Shown here one piece after another: positions 1 through 5,873 of a stretch of DNA of 6,947 nucleotides (its first letter is position 1; every line of letters starts with the position of its first letter). The DNA lies in contig CAJTOB010000022.1 in the NCBI GenBank assembly GCA_910578035.1, positions 36,989 through 43,935 of the forward strand. Reading direction: 5' to 3'. A program made the position numbers and the translations under genes. This DNA comes from an uncultured Muribaculaceae bacterium (lineage in GTDB: Bacteria > Bacteroidota > Bacteroidia > Bacteroidales > Muribaculaceae). Under the pieces are notes generated by a model that saw only the letters and a program-made list of their open reading frames with translations, had not been told where the DNA came from and searched no databases.

Positions 1-1
1 C

Positions 2-661
2 AAGGAAACCGGCATACGCCGCACCTGGCCCAACATGATGACCCGCGAGGGTGCCCGCGGCATGGAGTGGAACGCATGGTCGGCCGGCAACACGCCCGAA
101 TATCTCTGCACACTGCCCTTCGTGCGTCTGCTCTCGGGCCCGATGGACTACACCCCCGGTATTTTCGACATCAACTACGACCGCGCCAAGGCCGACCCCG
201 GCCGCATTGAGTGGAACGGCCGCAACGACTACTGCAAAATCAACACCACAGTCGCACGCCAGATTGCCAACTGGGTAATCATCTACTCGCCCCTGCAGAT
301 GGCCGCCGACCTCATCGAGAACTACGAGGGCCAGCCCGCCTTCCAGTTCTTCCGCGACTTCAACGCCGACTGCGACTGGTCGCAGGCCCTCCAGGGCGAA
401 ATCGGCAAATATATAGCCATAGTGCGCCGCGCCGGCAGCAATTTCTATCTCGGCGCCGGCACCGACGGCGAAGCCCGCACGCTCACCGTGCCCCTCTCGT
501 TCCTCGGCGAAGGCACATACACCGCCACAGTCTACGCCGACGACCCTGCCGACCCCACCAAGGTCGTAATAAGCACACAAGAAGTCACCGCTGCCGACAC
601 TCTCACCGTAGCGATGGCGCCCGCCGGAGGCCAGGCCGTCTCCTTCATTCCCCGAAAATAA
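2..661 (+). CDS. Glycoside hydrolase family 97 (SusB-like alpha-glucosidase), C-terminal part
   Basis: The reading frame is open from the window edge, so only the last 219 residues are present and the true start lies upstream. The segment begins with KETGIRRTWPN followed by MMTREGARGMEWNAW, the signature of the GH97 catalytic barrel. By alignment from memory with Bacteroides thetaiotaomicron SusB, the Glu of TREG (bases 47-49) is a calcium ligand (E526) and the Glu of MEWN (bases 65-67) is the general acid (E532), with the same six-residue spacing. The motif LLSGPMDYTPGIFD follows, and the last 80 or so residues are a beta-rich C-terminal domain. Family members act in the periplasm on alpha-glucosides (inverting) or alpha-galactosides (retaining). 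The residues that separate these two groups lie upstream of the window, so the substrate cannot be decided. The gene is GC-rich and appears intact to its TAA stop, and a strong hairpin terminator follows. Confidence 0.93.
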   Translation, partial: KETGIRRTWPNMMTREGARGMEWNAWSAGNTPEYLCTLPFVRLLSGPMDYTPGIFDINYDRAKADPGRIEWNGRNDYCKINTTVARQIANWVIIYSPLQMAADLIENYEGQPAFQFFRDFNADCDWSQALQGEIGKYIAIVRRAGSNFYLGAGTDGEARTLTVPLSFLGEGTYTATVYADDPADPTKVVISTQEVTAADTLTVAMAPAGGQAVSFIPRK

Positions 662-675
662 ACTCCATACAAAAC

Positions 676-716
676 AACAGCGGAGCCGGCACTTCACTTG
701 TGTCGGCTCCGCTGTT
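676..716. terminator. Bidirectional intrinsic terminator between GH97 gene and fprA
   Basis: A 17-bp stem (676-692 with 700-716, one G-T pairing) closes a 7-base loop. It is followed by TTTT on the plus strand and by TTGTTTTG on the minus strand. It lies between the two convergent stop codons at 661 and 734, so it can end transcription from both sides. Confidence 0.85.
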
Positions 717-733
717 TTATCATCAAAAGGTGT

Positions 734-1903
734 TCAATCCTGCAGCAGATTGGCGGCGAGGGCGAGCAGCGTGGAGCGGTCGGCCGCGTGGAGGCGGCTG
801 TGGATTGACAGCACAGGCTCTACTACAGTCATCGCCTTCATTTTAGCAAGCTCATCGGCCATAAGGCGCGCGGCGACGGGCGCCCACGAGCCGTTTTCGA
901 CCAGCGCTACCGTGCGGCCGCACAGACGCTTGCTCTGCAGATGATGCAGGAAAGTGTGCATGGCCGGGAAGAGGGCGCCGTCGTATGTCACCGAGCACAG
1001 CACCATGTGGCTCAGGCGGAAAGCCTCGGCCACGGCATACGACACATCATGGCGACAGAGGTCGAGAAGCACCACCTCGGGCGCCCCGACGGCACGAAGT
1101 TGCGAGGCTACAAGGCGCGCCGCCTCGGCAGTGCCGCCATAGACCGACGCATAGGCCACCAGCACACCGCGTGTCTCCGGCTCGTAGCGGCTCCATTTAT
1201 CGTAAAGGAGCCAGTAATGCGCAAGATTTTCAGACAGCACGGGCCCGTGAAGCGGAGCCACGATGCCGAATTTGCGGACGGCCAGTTTCTTCATCACAGC
1301 CTGCACACTCGGCCCGAAGCGCCCAACGATATTAGTATAGTAGCGACGTGCTTCGGCATCCCAGGCCTCGGCAGAGTCCGACATGGCAAACGAACCGAAG
1401 GCATCGGCCGAGAACAGCACACCGTCGGTCTCGTCGAGAGTCATCATCACCTCGGGCCAGTGCACCATCGGCGCCGTTACGAAACTGAGCGTGTGCGAGC
1501 CCAGACAAAGAGTATCGCCGTCGGCCACAATACGGCAGCGACTGCTGAAATCGACGTCCTCGAAGAAATTGGCAAGCATGCCGGCCGCTTTGGCGGTGCA
1601 GACTATCGTCGCACCGGGATAACGGTCTACAAAAGCGCGCACACTGCCCGAATGGTCGGGCTCCATATGCTGCACTATCAGATACTCGGGCAAGCGCCCC
1701 AGGGCCGCGCAACTGTCGGCGACGGCTGCAAGCCAGTCGGAGCACCGGCGCATGTCTACGGCATCGACAACCGCAACGCTGCTGTCGGCAATAAGATATG
1801 AGTTATACGATATTCCTGCAGGTATGGGATACTGGGCCTCAAAAAGGTCGAGATTGTCGTCTTCGGCTCCTACGAACCTTATATCAGTGGTAATTGTATG
1901 CAT
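734..1903 (-). CDS. fprA: A-type flavodiiron protein (FprA family, O2/NO reductase)
   Basis: A 389-residue two-domain protein. Residues 1-240 form the metallo-beta-lactamase-like diiron domain. All iron ligands of the family are visible: H79-x-E81-x-D83-H84 (in VQHMEPDHSGS), H148 (MVHWPEV), D167 (FSADAFGSF) and H219 (PLHGPV). Residues 246-389 form a flavodoxin domain with the FMN phosphate loop ASVYGGTAE (252-260) and the ENGSWAP motif (336-342). There is no C-terminal rubredoxin, so this is class A and needs a separate electron donor. Such cytoplasmic enzymes reduce O2 to water or NO to N2O and protect anaerobes. The D167-H219 spacing is 51 residues, against about 60 in the classical enzymes, so the loop near the diiron site is shortened. 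The ATG at 1903 is preceded by a good -7 box. It is divergent from the DUF3861-like gene and convergent with the GH97 gene. Whether O2 or NO is preferred cannot be read from the sequence. Confidence 0.93.
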   Translation of the reverse strand: MHTITTDIRFVGAEDDNLDLFEAQYPIPAGISYNSYLIADSSVAVVDAVDMRRCSDWLAAVADSCAALGRLPEYLIVQHMEPDHSGSVRAFVDRYPGATIVCTAKAAGMLANFFEDVDFSSRCRIVADGDTLCLGSHTLSFVTAPMVHWPEVMMTLDETDGVLFSADAFGSFAMSDSAEAWDAEARRYYTNIVGRFGPSVQAVMKKLAVRKFGIVAPLHGPVLSENLAHYWLLYDKWSRYEPETRGVLVAYASVYGGTAEAARLVASQLRAVGAPEVVLLDLCRHDVSYAVAEAFRLSHMVLCSVTYDGALFPAMHTFLHHLQSKRLCGRTVALVENGSWAPVAARLMADELAKMKAMTVVEPVLSIHSRLHAADRSTLLALAANLLQD

Positions 1904-1932
1904 CTTGTATGATTAGAGAGTTTAGAGGACTG

Positions 1933-1940
1933 CAAAATTA
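1933..1940 (-). promoter_or_regulatory. Bacteroidetes-type -7 box for fprA
   Basis: Read on the minus strand this is TAATTTTG, an exact fit to the Bacteroidetes -7 consensus TAnnTTTG, followed by CA. It lies about 30 bases upstream of the fprA ATG, which leaves a short leader. I see no convincing TTTG -33 element at the expected spacing. The same ten bases, TAATTTTGCA, recur upstream of gluQ. Confidence 0.6.
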
Positions 1941-2036
1941 CAAAAAAAACGACAATCTCTGAAGGAGTGTTAAGTTTCGCAACCGAAAGCTGTTTCAGAC
2001 GTTATTCATATTGCAAAACAAAAAAACAAAACTACT

Positions 2037-2351
2037 ATGGATTGTAAATGCAATAAACAAAAACGCTCCTACCACATGAATATCACCGAGGTGGAAGAGG
2101 GCAAAATCAAAGAGGTGATGAATTTTAACTTCGGCGGCCATCACGACCTCGCCCGCATGGTCGAAATGATAACGGCCAAGGGCGATATCTCTGAAAAACA
2201 CGCCAAAGAACTCGTAGTAGGCATACGCCTGATTCACCATGTGCTCAAGAAATGCGCCAACGACAGCGCCATCTACTCCGACTTCTACCCCGTCTTCGAA
2301 GAATTCAAGAAAGCCGTCAAAGAGCACTACTCCGCCCAAAAGCCTCAATAA
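2037..2351 (+). CDS. Small DUF3861-like protein
   Basis: A 104-residue soluble protein with no signal peptide or membrane segment. The pattern resembles DUF3861 proteins as I remember them: an opening strand (RSYHMNITEVEEG), then FNFGGHHDLARMVEMI, a central VVGIRLIHHVLKK helix, and a closing FYPVFEEFKKAVKEHY. The molecular function of the family is not known to me. The ATG at 2037 is preferred over the internal ATG at 2076 because the run upstream of it (2013-2030) is strongly A-rich, as is usual in Bacteroidetes, and because the family strand begins before the second Met. The N-terminus carries a CxC pair (C3, C5), which could bind a metal or react with thiols; this is speculation. The gene is transcribed divergently from fprA across a 133-bp gap, so shared control is possible. 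It is followed by a long hairpin. Confidence 0.75.
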   Translation: MDCKCNKQKRSYHMNITEVEEGKIKEVMNFNFGGHHDLARMVEMITAKGDISEKHAKELVVGIRLIHHVLKKCANDSAIYSDFYPVFEEFKKAVKEHYSAQKPQ

Positions 2352-2378
2352 TAGAAAGGACAAGGCAACTCCAGTACA

Positions 2379-2432
2379 ATTTGAACCGACCTCTAAAAGT
2401 TCGACAAATAACTTTTAGGGGTCGGTTCAAAT
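2379..2432. terminator. Long hairpin, probable two-way terminator without a clear T tract
   Basis: The arms 2379-2401 and 2410-2432 pair over 23 bp with only one G-T pairing, around an 8-base loop. The arms contain GAACCGACC and GGTCGGTTC. It lies 27 bases after the stop of the DUF3861-like gene. Before the neighbouring element inserted, it would have lain only a few bases beyond the stop of the convergent AT-rich gene. No run of T follows on either strand, so it may act as a transcript-end stabiliser as much as a terminator. Confidence 0.65.
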
Positions 2433-2437
2433 ACTTA

Positions 2438-2470
2438 GAGGTTGTTTAATAACATATGTGAAAACACAGG
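2438..2470 (+). repeat. Left terminal inverted repeat of the MITE-like element
   Basis: A 33-bp end that matches the reverse complement of 2740-2772 at 32 positions; the one difference is an A in place of T near the inner end. Beyond 2470 the two ends no longer align closely. Confidence 0.85.
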
Positions 2471-2662
2471 TTGGTGTATTTTTGCTTAAATTGTACATTA
2501 TGAAGAGGGAACATAGCGGTGGCTATGAGACCGATGAATGATGGGCAAGTTAACAAAAAGACACCAGAACAATACTAATGTTAAAAACAGCCTCATACGA
2601 CAAACTGCATGACATATGTCAAAATGATGACAAAGGCTTCGCCTCCAAAAATTACGAGCGTC

Positions 2663-2720
2663 TTTATATCTTCGACTCAGTCACATAGCAACCGCTATGC
2701 TCCTTCGTCTCAGATATAAA
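2663..2720. repeat. 58-nt interrupted palindrome inside the element
   Basis: The outer arms TTTATATCT (2663-2671) and AGATATAAA (2712-2720) and the inner arms CATAGC (2684-2689) and GCTATG (2694-2699) pair around an AACC loop. The two 12-base spacers are equal in length and partly complementary, so the whole folds symmetrically. Confidence 0.7.
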
Positions 2721-2739
2721 TCCATCTCGTACTTTTCGG

Positions 2740-2772
2740 CCTGTGATTTCACATATGTTATTAAACAACCTC
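2740..2772 (-). repeat. Right terminal inverted repeat of the MITE-like element
   Basis: Read on the minus strand it repeats the left end. Together with the next 19 inner bases it also matches the sequence at the right edge of the window (6896-6947) with only two differences, so this end type is shared by at least two insertions. Confidence 0.85.
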
Positions 2773-3564
2773 TTAGTATATTATTTTTCTGTTATAAATG
2801 CGGCCATCAACGTCTTTTATGCGGACAATATAGAAGCCTTTAGATATGTCTGCAAGGGAAATCTCACATTTTCGTAAATCGCACAAGTTTATATGCATTA
2901 TCTCTTTTCCATTTATATCTATAAGCGATATTTGCTGCAAATTAAACCCCGAAGTAACCTTAAGTGTCGAGTTTTCAATGCAAACAACCATATCATCCAT
3001 AACATTCTTCAATGAAATACCACTAAAGAACAAAACTTTATCCTCTTCTCGCAGATAGTCGGTTGTACATATCGCATGACTTGAAAAAAATGAGTTATCA
3101 TCTTTTCGAATCATAAGTTTGAAAAGCGTTTCCGGGCGAGTATACGGACGCACATAATGCTTTACTGTCTGTCCGTCGGGATTTGCTTCAAAAATAGTGA
3201 GAGCACTATAAAAGTCCTTTACTAAACTTTCAGGATTCGTATGAGCTATTATAAATTCCGAAACATGGTCTACTGACACATCAAAACTAAAATCGCCTCG
3301 AATATCGCATTTACCATTATCCAAAGAAACGGTATAATCATATTTTATATTTGAAATCTCATAATCAAATGTTTCAGCTGTCGCAGGTTCCAACTCAATC
3401 GTTTCTACCGCCTCTCCATATTTATTAGTTACCACATTCGATCCAAAAGTTTCCTGCACGAACTTATGATACACTATATTCCGATTAGACGCTCCTAAGC
3501 TTAGAGCACAGGAAATAATCAGTAAAGCTATGGTACAATAAACGGCTTTGAATTTTTCGGTCAT
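2773..3564 (-). CDS. Secreted protein with type IX secretion-like C-terminal sorting domain
   Basis: A 263-residue protein that I do not recognise beyond its ends. It starts with a signal peptide (basic MTEKFKAVY, hydrophobic core CTIALLIISCALSL, then ASN). Residues about 30-190 look beta-rich, with no catalytic motif that I can see. Residues about 193-263 match the type A T9SS sorting domain pattern: SLIDINGKEI, then ISLADISKGFYIVRI, then GRIYNRKIIY at the very end. This suggests export to the cell surface or medium. I chose the ATG at 3564 rather than a GTG six codons upstream, because the best promoter -7 box overlaps that GTG, so it would not be transcribed. The gene is AT-rich: 22 of 60 bases are G/C at 3241-3300, against 37 of 60 at 5341-5400 in the channel gene. 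Its TAA stop is one copy of the TTA duplication of the adjoining element, so the gene is intact but the element replaces its 3' flank. Confidence 0.72.
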   Translation of the reverse strand: MTEKFKAVYCTIALLIISCALSLGASNRNIVYHKFVQETFGSNVVTNKYGEAVETIELEPATAETFDYEISNIKYDYTVSLDNGKCDIRGDFSFDVSVDHVSEFIIAHTNPESLVKDFYSALTIFEANPDGQTVKHYVRPYTRPETLFKLMIRKDDNSFFSSHAICTTDYLREEDKVLFFSGISLKNVMDDMVVCIENSTLKVTSGFNLQQISLIDINGKEIMHINLCDLRKCEISLADISKGFYIVRIKDVDGRIYNRKIIY

Positions 3565-3581
3565 GATCACTTGCTTTTTCA

Positions 3582-3611
3582 CAAAAATAATTAACTTTTT
3601 TTAATTTTCAA
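3582..3611 (-). promoter_or_regulatory. Bacteroidetes promoter (-33 TTG, -7 TATTTTTG) of the secreted-protein gene
   Basis: On the minus strand, TTG (3611-3609), a 19-base spacer and TATTTTTG (3589-3582) fit the Bacteroidetes -33/-7 promoter pattern (TTTG / TAnnTTTG). Transcription should start around 3575, which leaves a leader of about ten bases before the ATG at 3564. Confidence 0.6.
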
Positions 3612-3691
3612 CACCCCACCGCACTATTTAACGTTGATTAACACAAATGCGCAAGGTTCGTTATTATCAAGTCATTATCCTATCATGAATC

Positions 3692-3721
3692 GGATGGGGG
3701 GAACATTTTTGGGGGTAGGGG
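3692..3721 (+). promoter_or_regulatory. G-rich tract with weak -7-like box upstream of the lipoprotein gene
   Basis: The 179-bp gap between the divergent genes (3583-3761) holds G runs of 2, 6, 5 and 4 bases (3692-3693, 3696-3701, 3711-3715, 3718-3721). Between the last three lies CATTTTTG (3704-3711), which fits the -7 box TAnnTTTG at seven of eight bases. No -33 element is evident. The assignment as promoter of the downstream lipoprotein gene is tentative. Confidence 0.3.
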
Positions 3722-3761
3722 CGTTTCCATATCATTACATCACTTCATACACTACTATTCT

Positions 3762-4283
3762 ATGAAAAAAATCAAAGCTATTTTTGCGAGTATAGCCGCG
3801 GCAGCGGTGATTGCGATACCTTTGGCGGCATGCAGCGACGATGACGACGACAAGACTGTTGACCAAGTGCCAGAGGCATTTGTCGAGGCTCTTAAAAAAG
3901 TGGAGCCTGATGCTCAGAATGTGAAATGGGAAACCGCGGGCTCCTACCGCGTGGCCGAGTTTACAAAAAATATGGTGGACTACGACGTGTGGTTCGGCAC
4001 CGACGCCGCCTGGGCAATGACCGAGAAAGATTATGGCAAGGATTTCTTCCTTGTGCCCGACAATGCCGTCAACGAGGCTTTCGCGAAAGGCGAATACAGC
4101 TCATGGACTGTCGATGATATCGTATATTATAAGCAGACAACCGACGAGTTTTATGTAATAGAGGTCGAGACTGCCGGACAGCCCGACATGGATCTTTTCT
4201 ACACCACCGAAGGCGAAATGTTCAAGGCCATACCCTCTGACAGCGCCCCCAAAATTCTGCCGACAACGGTAGTATCTCGCTAA
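3762..4283 (+). CDS. Surface-type lipoprotein with two PepSY-like repeats
   Basis: A 173-residue lipoprotein. The signal peptide MKKIKAIFAS plus a hydrophobic core ends in the lipobox LAAC, with C24 as the lipidated residue. It is followed directly by SDDDDDK, which fits the acidic lipoprotein export signal described in Bacteroidetes for display on the outer face of the outer membrane. The mature part has two related units, about 36-92 (VPEAFVEALKKVEPDAQNVKW, then a strand pair with YDVWFGTDAAW) and about 98-158 (VPDNAVNEAFAKGEYSSW, then IEVETAGQPDMDLFY). This is the arrangement of PepSY-like (DUF2874, beta-lactamase-inhibitor-like fold) proteins, common and mostly uncharacterised in Bacteroidales. 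No enzyme motif is visible; a binding or inhibitory role is the usual guess. Two stop codons stand in tandem, and the channel gene starts 28 bp on, so co-transcription is likely. Confidence 0.82.
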   Translation: MKKIKAIFASIAAAAVIAIPLAACSDDDDDKTVDQVPEAFVEALKKVEPDAQNVKWETAGSYRVAEFTKNMVDYDVWFGTDAAWAMTEKDYGKDFFLVPDNAVNEAFAKGEYSSWTVDDIVYYKQTTDEFYVIEVETAGQPDMDLFYTTEGEMFKAIPSDSAPKILPTTVVSR

Positions 4284-4311
4284 TAAAGAGATCAAACAAA
4301 TATCCGATACT

Positions 4312-5808
4312 ATGTTTTCTCCTGTTTCGATAGCACTTGCCGCAACAGTCCGGCCGCCGATAGACATCACTCATTTCATCGGCGACAGCGACGGCCTTTC
4401 GGCCTCGATAGCGGGCTTCATCATGAAAATCGTCGACTGGATTCTCGGCGTTTTCGGGCTTGACAACAACACTACGATAGTCACCTTCCTCTATGCTGCG
4501 GTTGTACTCGGCCTGTCGGTAGTGGCGGGCTATATCGTGCAGTGGATAGTGCTCACGGAAGTCAAAGCCATAGCCCGCCACTGGAATTCGGATTCATATC
4601 ATGCGCTTACCCGCCAGAATTTCTTCACCAAGGTCTGCCGCATCATTCCGCCGCTGGTATTCCTGATTCTTATACAGTTTACTCTGTCGAACCACAATGC
4701 GCTGTCGGGCTTCCTCACCAAGGCGACCTTCGTGTATATCGTCTTTGTGATTACAGTGGCTCTGACAGCACTGCTCAATGCCATGTGGCAGCATATCGAC
4801 GCCCGTGCCAACAAGCGCAAGCTGCCCCTCAACGGGCTTGCACAGCTTGTGAAAATAATTGTGTGGATTATAGCCGTGATAATAATAGTGTGCATAATCC
4901 TCGACAAATCGCCGGGCTCGCTCCTGGCCGGTCTCGGCGCTTTCTCGGCAGTGCTGATGCTGATTTTCAAGGACAATATCCTGGGCGTGGTCGCAGGAGT
5001 GCAGCTGTCGGAGAACGACAGTCTCCACGTAGGCGACTGGATTGCCGTGCCGGGCACTAACGCCAACGGCACCGTCGAAGAGGTGTCGCTCATTGCCGTA
5101 AAGGTGCTCAACTGGGATAAGACCACCACCACCCTGCCCCCCTACAGCCTCATAAGCGGCGGTTTCACAAACTACCGCTCCATGCAGCAAAGCAACACGC
5201 GCCGCATATGCCGCAGTTTCATGATAGACGCCGACAGTGTGCTGCCTGCAACCCCCGAAATGCTCGACATGATACGCAAAGTGCCTTTCATGGACGATTA
5301 TATAACAAAAAAACTGGCTCAGCAGGCCGCCGGCGACGTGCACGACGTCAACAACCCCGCCGGCCTCGTAGACGGCACTATCGACACCAATCTGGGTCTC
5401 TTCCGTGCATATATGAAAATGTGGCTCGATGCAAACCCGAACATCGCCCACGACAGCGACTGCTTCGTGTCGACCCTCCCGCAGACCGCGGCCGGCATAC
5501 CGTTCCAGGTCTACTGCTTCACGGCAACATCGGCCTGGTTCCCCTACGAGGGCATTCAGGACGTCGTATTCGAGCATATAGCCGCCATGCTGCGCTACTT
5601 CATGCTCTATACCTTCGAAAATCCATCGGGCCGCGACACAGTCATCGACGGCTACCTCAGCCCCGGCGGCGACATCGACGATGTATACGGAATCCCCTAC
5701 CCCTTCTTCCAGAACCCGGCGGCTCCCGACAGCCCGGCATCGACCCGCGTCGGCCCCAAGCGTCCGCCGCGCAACTCAGCCCAGCCGCAACAACAGCCAC
5801 AACAATAG
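4312..5808 (+). CDS. MscS-family mechanosensitive channel, YbdG type
   Basis: A 498-residue inner-membrane channel that opens under membrane tension and releases solutes during osmotic downshock. Hydrophobic segments lie at about 56-80, 110-126, 137-157 and 178-197, followed by the pore-lining helix at about 203-230 (SLLAGLGAFSAVLMLIFKD). The MscS beta domain comes next, with VGDWIAVPGTNANGTVEEVS and LPPYSLISGGFTNYRSM. The C-terminal part carries TNLGLFRAYMKMWL and IPFQVYCFTATSAWFPYEGI, features of the E. coli YbdG (MscM) branch, and FENPSG closes the conserved region. It is longer than E. coli YbdG (about 415 residues) because of N-terminal residues and a Pro/Gln-rich tail (PQQQPQQ) that is probably disordered. 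The start has an A-rich upstream stretch. It probably forms a two-gene operon with the lipoprotein gene and is convergent with gluQ. Confidence 0.92.
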   Translation: MFSPVSIALAATVRPPIDITHFIGDSDGLSASIAGFIMKIVDWILGVFGLDNNTTIVTFLYAAVVLGLSVVAGYIVQWIVLTEVKAIARHWNSDSYHALTRQNFFTKVCRIIPPLVFLILIQFTLSNHNALSGFLTKATFVYIVFVITVALTALLNAMWQHIDARANKRKLPLNGLAQLVKIIVWIIAVIIIVCIILDKSPGSLLAGLGAFSAVLMLIFKDNILGVVAGVQLSENDSLHVGDWIAVPGTNANGTVEEVSLIAVKVLNWDKTTTTLPPYSLISGGFTNYRSMQQSNTRRICRSFMIDADSVLPATPEMLDMIRKVPFMDDYITKKLAQQAAGDVHDVNNPAGLVDGTIDTNLGLFRAYMKMWLDANPNIAHDSDCFVSTLPQTAAGIPFQVYCFTATSAWFPYEGIQDVVFEHIAAMLRYFMLYTFENPSGRDTVIDGYLSPGGDIDDVYGIPYPFFQNPAAPDSPASTRVGPKRPPRNSAQPQQQPQQ

Positions 5809-5834
5809 CAAAACAGACTGTACGGCAATACTTT

Positions 5835-5869
5835 AAGCCGCGAGTGCGCGTTCGACGCACCCGCGGCTT
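5835..5869. terminator. Hairpin terminator between channel gene and gluQ
   Basis: A 14-bp stem (5835-5848 with 5856-5869) starts AAGCCGCG and closes on a 7-base loop. One position is an A-C mismatch in the plus transcript and a G-U pair in the minus transcript. TTTGCTTCATTTT follows on the plus strand. It lies between the convergent stops at 5808 and 5874, so it probably serves both genes. Confidence 0.75.
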
Positions 5870-5873
5870 TGCT

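Larger units (their letters stand above)
2438..2772. mobile_element. MITE-like non-autonomous element, 335 bp, TTA target duplication
   Basis: The ends 2438-2470 and 2740-2772 are 33-bp inverted repeats differing at one base. Both begin GAGGTTGTTTAATAAC and contain the palindrome ACATATGT. The direct repeat TTA flanks the element at 2435-2437 and 2773-2775, as expected for a 3-bp target duplication. Inside are two copies of CATAGC-N4-GCTATG (2512-2527 and 2684-2699) in subterminal positions and a third ACATATGT within GACATATGTC (2611-2620). There is no transposase-length frame; the longest plausible one is 36 codons (2578-2688). A further copy of the end begins at 6896. A GAG-starting end with a TNA-type 3-bp duplication would fit an IS5-family relative, but this assignment is an inference. 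This element fills the otherwise gene-free stretch between the hairpin and the next gene. Confidence 0.8.

Noticed and set aside
941..1801. Long open frame on the plus strand opposite fprA
   Set aside because: It is antisense to a gene with complete flavodiiron motifs; its translation has no family features and arises from the GC-rich third positions of the real gene.
1971..1978. TAAGTTTC as the -7 box of the DUF3861-like gene
   Set aside because: It misses the final G of TAnnTTTG and has no -33 element at the right distance, so it was not listed as a promoter.
1995..2363. Hydrophobic minus-strand frame opposite the DUF3861-like gene
   Set aside because: The plus-strand protein has a family-like pattern and an A-rich leader; the minus frame is its mirror, with Phe and Val runs coming from the Lys and Glu codons.
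2438..2772. A complete insertion sequence
   Set aside because: At 335 bp with no frame longer than a few dozen codons it cannot encode a transposase.
4594..5577. Long open frame on the minus strand opposite the channel gene
   Set aside because: The plus strand encodes an unmistakable MscS protein; the opposite translation is rich in His, Tyr and Cys with no coherent domain.
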